Below, in pieces: positions 57,504 to 64,000 of a stretch of 64,000 nucleotides of DNA. The stretch spans positions 55,405,133-55,469,132 of the forward strand of contig CM061238.1 in NCBI GenBank assembly GCA_030848705.1, in the 5' to 3' direction. How positions within the stretch are numbered: the stretch's first letter is position 1; every line of letters begins with the position of its first letter. The position numbers and the translations under genes were made by a program. Under the pieces are notes generated by a model that saw only the letters and a list, made by a program, of their open reading frames with translations, was not told where the DNA came from and made no database searches. Source of the stretch: Heracleum sosnowskyi (Eukaryota > Streptophyta > Magnoliopsida > Apiales > Apiaceae).

Positions 57504-58187
57504 TCAGCCACTAGTGCGGCCCAATGCCCTCACCCTCGCCATAGCCATGCGGAGAATCTCCTCAGCATCAATCCTGGATACCCTGCCATCGCCATCAGTA
57601 GGCAAAGCTCGAATCCTCATCCTTGCCCTCAGCTCAATGCGAGTCATCGCCCTCTTGGAAATTCGAGGGGGCACAGACCTCCCGCCGCCCTGGCGTACAA
57701 TCCTGGTAGCCCTCTCTACTGCTAGCTGCATCCGTGACTCTGCTAGTCTAGCCTCAGCCACTACCAAATCTGACTGAACTCTGCTCACTGTCCAGTTATG
57801 CACACATATAGGTATCCCCTCTAACGGGACATGAGGTGGGGTAACCGGGTCTGCTGGTGGTGCAGCCTCTGTCTGCTGTGGCTCAGGGGTAAGCTCCTCA
57901 AAATCATCAGGGGAAGGGCTCAAAGGCGGTGGTAAAGGGGTAGGGGCTCTCTCAGTAGGAAGTGGAGTCTGGTCCTCATCATCTCCCTCCATAACCTCAG
58001 TATCAGCTAGGGTCGGGTCCTCCTCTGGATCCTCATCATCAGAATCCTCAACAACCTCGTTGTTCGCATCTGCCTGGACCTCCTCCGGGTCCTCCTCCTC
58101 AAAATCCTCATAGTATGGATTTGTAGTCCGGAGCAAGTCATCATCATGTTGTCTCTCGAAAGCCTCAGGGTTAGAGATGTTGCTCGC
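57504..58187 (-). CDS. Leader ORF between PBS and gag in G1 (unknown function)
   Basis: The minus strand is open for about 227 codons from 58187 to TGA 57504-57506. The N-terminal part is strongly acidic (YYEDFEEEDPEEVQ). The middle is Pro-rich (RAPTPLPPPLSPSPDDFEE). The C-terminal third is basic and helical (ESRMQLAVERATRI, RAMTRIELRARMRIRA). There is no ATG before about residue 70. The frame opens exactly after TTGTGTAG (58188-58195), which could be a splice acceptor. I recognise no domain. It could be an extra retroelement ORF, a captured host exon or a decayed gag N-terminus. Confidence 0.5.
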   Translation of the reverse strand, partial: ASNISNPEAFERQHDDDLLRTTNPYYEDFEEEDPEEVQADANNEVVEDSDDEDPEEDPTLADTEVMEGDDEDQTPLPTERAPTPLPPPLSPSPDDFEELTPEPQQTEAAPPADPVTPPHVPLEGIPICVHNWTVSRVQSDLVVAEARLAESRMQLAVERATRIVRQGGGRSVPPRISKRAMTRIELRARMRIRALPTDGDGRVSRIDAEEILRMAMARVRALGRTSG

Positions 58188-58327
58188 CTACACAATAACG
58201 AACTATGTTACTATCATGATATTTAAAGTTCCCGTAAGGGTTTTAATCGAACTTGGCAAGAGTTCTTATTATCTTAGTGAATTTATTATTGTAACGTCGC
58301 ATCATCTCTGGGGTTTATAACTCTAAC
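58188..58327 (-). other. G1 leader after the PBS
   Basis: A short AT-rich leader. It includes a small frame starting MMRRYNNKFTK that stops before the leader ORF. No other feature is seen. Confidence 0.5.
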
Positions 58328-58339
58328 GCTCTGATACCA
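58328..58339 (-). other. Primer binding site of G1
   Basis: The minus strand reads TGGTATCAGAGC, four bases after the 5' LTR end. Confidence 0.93.
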
Positions 58340-58343
58340 TTTC

Positions 58344-61300
58344 TATAACAGCCCCAGATCCGGGGTCGGGGATCTGGTCGTTACGGTCTCAATTCCCTTC
58401 ATTAATACTTGAACTTGAATCAAAAAAAATAAACTGCATGCTGTGACCCCACAATACAACACCATACACAACAAGTTATAGTTCCAGAGATGAAATTGGA
58501 ATAAGTATCTAGTAGTAGGATCCACAAGTTATAAGTTATTACAAACCCAAATGATTACAGAGTACACTTAATAGTTATTGCCGTTGCTTATATTAATCAT
58601 AAATATAAATAAGTCTGATACACAAAATCTGTAGCTTAGACTACTGGTTACTACTACCTCAGCTATGGCGGCTACGACCTTAGCGAGTAAATTTCTGACG
58701 GCTGCTACCCGCTTGCGCGGAGTGTGCCTTTTGCGGGCCATCTGTTCTAGCTGTTATTGTGATATAAATAAATGAAGCAAGGGTGAGCAATAGAGCCCAC
58801 CAAAATAGTTTATAACAAATTATCAGTATATAAGAGTTCAAATATATTTTTGTAGCCACATGTTATGCCTTAAACAGATAAGAGACTAGTATAATATAAA
58901 GGATGAAGTTACAAGGAAAATTAATATAATGTTTCCGTAACCCCAAAATCCACTTATGCATATATAATCTGAGTAAAGTTTTATCAGAGTCATAACTCAT
59001 AAAATAAAAGATGAAGTTACAAGGATTTATTTCAACTTCATTTTCTTTGAACACTTTTCGACCCCCTACCAACATGATCGGTAAACCTGTACCACGGGTG
59101 TCATCCTTAGTCCCTTTCAATACATGCTGCAGAATCTCTCTGCCAACATGATCGGTAAACATGTACCAAGGATGTCATCCGTAGTCCCTTTCAATACATG
59201 TTGCAGAATTATCCAAAATGGATGATGAACTAATACCGGAGTTGCTACCGCGCCCGTCGTACCAACCTTACTATGATCAGTAGCAGGTCGTACAACAAAT
59301 ATATGTTTTTCTACATGTAGATGGAAGAATCACGACAGCCTGACATTGTCTACCGCCTTTCCGGATCTCCCGGCCCATTTGGGGCAATAAAAATGGATGG
59401 GTCGGCGCAACTAGACCAATTACACCACTCCTAGTTTAGATGAAATCCATGACTCTGAAACGTAAAGATCGTCCTCCTTTCCCCAAGTGTAATACTTGTT
59501 GATACGACTTCACTAAGTAGTTATATCTAGGTTGGAAAGGAAGATTCTCCAATATTTCCCAAGCTATTGCTTGTTAATGGATATCGACTTGTTCCATCAA
59601 TTTACCCCTCGAGCGTTGAGGTGGTAACACAATATTTGACTTGCAGCAACTAAATTGCTTTGAGAAAATATCCGTCCCCTGACAGTTTTGAGTTGAGAGT
59701 TTAAAAAGAGTAGCAGTCACTTAAATCAGATTTCCCATATTTTTTATAGTTGAGCGAGCATTTAAATCCTCTTAAAAGACAGATTTAAATGGAAAAACAG
59801 TGTTTTGGGAACCTCTTTTTGATTTAAACATAATTAATAATATTAAATAAATAAGTAAACCTTATATGAATATTCGAAAATAATATTCATTAAGTAAATA
59901 ATGATTAAATGAATATTCAAAATAATATTCGTTAAATAAATAACCCTTAAATGAATATTCAAAAATAATATTCATTAAATAAATAAATCTTAAATGAATA
60001 TTCAAAAATAATATCCATTAAACAATTAATCCTTAAATAAATATTCAAAAATAATATTCATTAAATAAATAAATCTTAATGAATATTCAAAAATAATATC
60101 CATTAAACAATTAATCCTTAAATGAATATTCAAAAATAATATTCATTAAATAAATAATCCTTAAATGAATATTCAGAATAATATCCATTAAATAAATATT
60201 CCTTAAATGAATATTCAAAATAATATTCATTAAATACATAGTCATCGAATAACAGATACCCGATATCTTTATCGGAAAATAATCTTTAACATATACAGAA
60301 AATATATTTACTTCTGATCTAAAGAAATATCATACGCCCTTAACCTAGGGCATTTATAAATAAATCTGGCTTATAGCTGATATCCCATATCTAGCTTATA
60401 AGTCCCAACATCAAGTCATAACCTCGAGTATCGCTATATATAGCAGTTCGAAAACAAGCATGCAATTTATATATCGCATTTGCAGATCATATATGAAAAC
60501 AGTTATTATCACAACAACAGTAGTATAGGTTTCGAAAACTTGCCTGGTGGCGAGGTAGGGGTAGTGTGCCTCGGGTTGATCTGGCGATCAATACATAGTT
60601 AAAATATCCGAGGTTAATCACTTAACACTTTCATGATACTAAGTACGTACTATCTCAAGTAACAAGTTCATTTTCAAGTTAACGCTTTAAGAACTTCTAC
60701 TCGCGTAAGCTTGTTCACGCATTTTTATAAAATTGAGATTAAATCCTTTTAACACGAAATCTTTTCGAGGGTCTTCCTAAACGTACCTAGCATGTTAACA
60801 CAAAGTTTCACATTCTAATTAGTCTCTTAAGGGGTTTGATCATTGCCTCAAAGTTGGTTAAGTGGTATCGTTTGGTTTCACGAAACATCCTTTACTAAAA
60901 TACTCGTTTCTCCTAAACCGTAAATCGGATTCACACGATCTTCGCACCAAAACGAACCTTGAAACAAGACCTACACTATAATGGGCAGTGGTGATCTTGG
61001 ACAGAAGTCCTTATGTACGAATATCACAAACAAAACAAGGTTAAGGAAAATCGGACATTATAACGGCTATGTTTTAACGATTCCAAAGTTTAATCATAAA
61101 CTTTACATGTTCAACCCAACCAAATCATCAAGTCAATTCCTCAACATCAATACCGACCCATAATCATCATCAACCATAGTCAAAACCAACATCTACTTGT
61201 TCATCCTCAAAACAACATCAAACTTTCATCAAAATCAAACAATCATCCTTATGATCATACAAACTAAACTATACTTAAAACTAACCATATAAATCAAATT

Positions 61301-62173
61301 ATAGTCAAGGGTTTCGAGAGTTATACCTTCCTTGGAGTGTATATGAGCTTAATAAGCCTTTTATAGTCCTTATATAACCTTAAGATAGCTTGAATCATCC
61401 AAAGAAATCAAGAAACAAAAGTTAGTTCTTGAAATTACTATTCATGCCTAAACTTTACACAAGGATTTGATCATGCTAACCTTAATGGATGATGATGAAA
61501 CTTGGTGCTCTTCTTAATCCCACCTAGAGCTTTCCAAAGAGCTATTACTTGTGATTTATGGAAGCTTGGAAGAGTGATTTTGAAAAATGTATCTTATTTT
61601 CTTCAAAATGGCCGAATGAAGAAGATAAAGCTTTTTGGCTTTGGTTGATTTTTGATAAAGATGATATTTTGTAATAAAGTGATGAGTCATAGCCCTTGTT
61701 TCCTCATATCATGACATGTGTCAAGCATGCAAGAGTTGGGGAATAAAGTAGCTTTACTAGTTCGTTTCGTCACCGCTTAGTCTCGTAGAATGTCCGTAGG
61801 GTTTCTTAAGTGTTCTTGTCAAAGTAGTTTACCGTAACCGTCCTTGACATTACTAATTCTTTTATTAAATTCATATCCATGGAATTGATAATTTAAATCC
61901 TCCAATATTTTCAAATAATTATTAATCCGTCCGTTATTGGTGAAATTTCGGAGAAAACAGAAATGCTATTTTTCCGATTCTGACAACTTTTGCATTCCTT
62001 CATTTACATTGTAGATCACTAATACGACTTTGAAAGTTTATTATATCGTCCCGTATATACTATGGTATGAAAAACCTTTTAAATGAAAAAGTTACTATTC
62101 ATCAGTGGTTTTTTAACAAAAGTTACTATTCATCAATAGTTCTTAAATAAGTACAAAATTTGGGGATATTACA
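58344..62173 (-). repeat. 5' LTR of G1
   Basis: 3,830 bp, starts TGTAATATCCCC on the minus strand at 62173 and ends GGGGCTGTTATA at 58344 (a G-to-A change of the usual terminal TACA). Same length as the other LTR. Contains the 74-bp duplication (59069, 59143) and the palindromic array. Right flank ATGGA is the target copy. Confidence 0.93.
59866..60237. repeat. Palindromic tandem array in G1 5' LTR
   Basis: Counterpart of 25545-25926, with the same number of GAATATTC...AATATTCATT units and minor base differences. Confidence 0.88.
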
Positions 62174-63043
62174 ATGGATGAAGCTAAGATTAAAGATCTA
62201 CCTTAGTTTATGGATGAGGAAGATTTAGAGCCCATAATCTTGATTTTTGGTGGAGTAGAACTTCAGGAAAATGTTTCTTATCTTTGAAGAATAGAAATGG
62301 CCGAATGTTTGTGTTCTTTCTTGGCTATTTGCTTTTTGATTTTCTCTTTTATTTTCTTCAAATAATGCTAATGGATGCATCTCTTTTTGTGTGGTTGTGG
62401 TGGAGTTTTGTCATCCCCTTGGACACATGTCAATAACTTGTGGTTTTGAGCAAAAATGGTGACAAGGTGGTGATTCATCACCTTGTCATCACCTATGTCA
62501 TGCTTTTGTCATCTCTTGTGTCATGCTTATGTCATTTCTTGTATCATCAATCCTCTTATATGATGCATTCGATGATCTTATATGATACTCCCCCTTCGGT
62601 TAGGGTTTAATCCATAATTCGTTACGCTTCTGTTTCCCCCTAGGTTCAAGTGATTTTAAAAACGTTTCTCTGTACCAATGTTAGGAGATACTTCCTTGAT
62701 CTTTCCATTACCTTGGTTTAATATATAATCATAGATTTCTCTCCTTGGCTTAAGGTATGATCATGGATTTCTCATCCTACATACTTTCTCAAAACGATCA
62801 AATCAATTCACCCTTGATTGTCCGATGAATAGTGATCAAAATTTAAAGTTGGAATCTCCTGATTCTGATCGCGTTTACATTCGTTTATTCTTCCTATACA
62901 TCAATAATATAACCTCGAAACATTCATTCCATATCATCCACATAGTGTGGTCTGAAAAAATTTCCATCATCAAATTTACTATTCATCAACATTTACTATT
63001 CATCAAAATTTTTTAAATAAGTCCAAAATTTGGGGTTATTACA
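62174..63043 (-). repeat. 3' LTR of G2, second segment
   Basis: Resumes G2 LTR after G1 (62174-62178 is the duplicated ATGGA) and ends TTGGGGTTATTACA at 63043. Includes words shared with G1 LTR such as TTACTATTCATCA. The ORF 62825-63016 is not supported as a gene. Confidence 0.85.
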
Positions 63044-64000
63044 GTCTCCCCTCCTTAAAAGGATTCCGTCCCGGAATCTAAAAAAATAGCTGAGGTTACT
63101 TTTCCAGTATAGAAATCTCCAGTTTCCAGGTTGACTCTTCACCTTTCTGGTCTCATTACAACTCTTACTCATTCCGGTCTGTGCTATCTATCGGACGCTT
63201 TATATAAGCCAATTCTGGCTGTACTCTTATACACCCATTTTCTATCAACATCCGACTACTCTTGCAGTCGGCGGTACACGCTTACCATAACTTCGGTTCT
63301 CTGAAAGGTTTCTTTCAGTCGGTCCGTCGGTCTGCGGATCCTAAGTAGTGCTCGCACTCAAACTCGTTGCCAAACATGTTTGGAAAACTCCTCCCGAATC
63401 GGGAGTTCAATCATTGGTTCTTATTAGACACGATGGCGACTGGAACTCCACGTCACCCAAATATCTCTTTCGTAACTCTTCGGTTAAAGATCTCTTGCTA
63501 AAAACAAAATATGAGTAGACCCATTTGATCCATCAATTATAGCTCAATTAACGTAATAGTCCGACTCAATTCTTGTTGATCCTATCACAGAATCCATTAT
63601 AGTAAAATTACATTCCTAATCAGGAATCTCTACTAACTGTGATAGTCAACTAGGTCTTTGTTCTGCCTTCATTTTCTGACATATCCAAGATTTAATTACC
63701 AATTGATAAATCCTTTTTATCTATCCGACCACTTATAACATTTCCTTAACTTTCTTTACCTTTTTGTACTCTCGGTGTAGCTGTCTCTCTAGGACAGATC
63801 TTTATTCCTTGATTCGTTCTGGCTCAATCAGGACCTTTAAATAATCCTTGTTGTTCTCGGGACTTCAAACTTCATCCTTTCAGTTCTTCTTATTAGTTAT
63901 TCCAAAGAGTTAGCATCTTTCATTTCTTGAACATTTGGAATCCCAACTTGGTAAAAATACCTTATGATTCCTTTATCATTCTTTCTCAGTCTTTAATGCT
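63044..64000 (-). pseudogene. Decayed pol 3' end of G2
   Basis: Begins with the polypurine-side sequence GTCTCCCCTCCTTAAAAGG, shared with G1 at 27863. It then carries heavily mutated minus-strand chromodomain and integrase sequence. Landmarks are ATGGCGACTGGAACTCCACG near 63432, which matches the G1 stretch encoding GVPVAIVSD, and TTGAACATTTGGAATCCCAA near 63928, which matches the G1 integrase N-terminal region near 53668. Between these landmarks the spacing is much shorter than in G1, so large parts are deleted. No open frame remains. Confidence 0.8.

Larger units (their letters stand above)
24033..62173 (-). mobile_element. Ty3/gypsy chromovirus G1 (Tekay-like), split by A and B
   Basis: Two 3,830-bp LTRs (24033-27862 and 58344-62173) are flanked by the perfect target duplication ATGGA (24028-24032 and 62174-62178). 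Both lie within the LTR of G2. The internal region on the minus strand holds a PBS, an extra leader ORF, gag, protease, RT-RNase H, integrase and a chromodomain. Chromodomain plus very long LTRs suggest the Tekay/Del lineage. The internal region is interrupted at 28909/53396 by A. Confidence 0.93.
9187..64000 (+). mobile_element. Sirevirus-like Ty1/copia element C (3' part beyond window)
   Basis: C has a 5' LTR (9187-10416), PBS, gag, pol and ORF3. It is interrupted at 20287 by gypsy G2, which extends beyond the window, so the C 3' end is not seen. The left flank 9182-9186 (AATAG) is the expected target copy. Three large ORFs in the order gag, pol, extra ORF, a C-rich LTR end and a PBS beginning two bases after the LTR fit the Sirevirus (SIRE/Maximus) lineage. 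It is a different family from A/B. Confidence 0.85.
20288..64000 (-). mobile_element. Ty3/gypsy element G2, split by G1, 5' part beyond window
   Basis: G2 is inserted in ORF3 of C (left flank AAAGA, 20283-20287). Its 3' LTR reads inward from TGTAACACCCCCAGATCCGG at 20288 and ends TTATTACA at 63043 once G1 (24033-62173) is removed. Decayed pol follows from 63044. The same terminal words and the same polypurine-side sequence as G1 show that it belongs to the same or a sister chromovirus family, on the minus strand. Confidence 0.85.

Noticed and set aside
57514..57777. Plus-strand ORF over the G1 leader ORF
   Set aside because: Shadow of the longer minus-strand frame.
62174..63043. Possible host gene between G1 and the right edge
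   Set aside because: It is the second part of the G2 LTR; the only ORF (62825-63016) has no resemblance to a known protein.

Overview
This is a plant nuclear window with no recognisable host gene. AT-rich spacers, tRNA-iMet-type primer binding sites, Ty1/copia and chromodomain Ty3/gypsy proteins, and 5-bp target duplications all point to repeat-rich, probably heterochromatic DNA of a eudicot. The species cannot be read from the sequence. Almost every base belongs to one of nine LTR-retrotransposon insertions, which I label by letter.

Layout: the right-hand nest is six elements deep. Sirevirus-like copia D (from 8173) holds Sirevirus-like C (from 9187). C is split at 20287 by the minus-strand gypsy G2 (20288 to beyond the window). 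The 3' LTR of G2 is split by chromovirus G1 (24033-62173, minus strand, TSD ATGGA). The integrase of G1 is split by Sirevirus-like A (28910-53395, TSD GCCTT). A is split between pol and ORF3 by B, a sister element of the same family (35661-48523, TSD TAATC). The left-hand nest is D > E (3' LTR 7143-8172) > minus-strand copia F (1-6946) > a solo LTR of an F-like family inside the F gag (1206-2735, TSD CACCG).

C, A and B each carry gag, pol and a third long ORF. In A and B, ORF3 has an N-terminal globular domain, basic NLS-like clusters, an acidic region, a coiled coil and a C-terminal domain, with no obvious signal peptide or membrane segment. C has the same plan with diverged sequence. B looks intact: its LTRs differ at one base in 545, and gag, pol and ORF3 are open. 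B also has an antisense 131-codon ORF diverging from ORF3. A has equally young LTRs but a nonsense codon and a 497-bp deletion in pol and a stop in ORF3. C, F, G1 and G2 are progressively more decayed. G1 has 3,830-bp LTRs with an array of nine palindromic units and an additional ORF between primer binding site and gag.

The most interesting items are: the ORF3/antisense-ORF divergent pair of B; promoter-like and splice-acceptor-like signals before ORF3 and pol; and separate, element-specific clusters of short motifs in the LTRs of E, C and A/B, with inverted matches inside C. All boundaries were read by eye. Where both ends are visible, TG...CA-type termini, PBS, PPT and TSDs support them.
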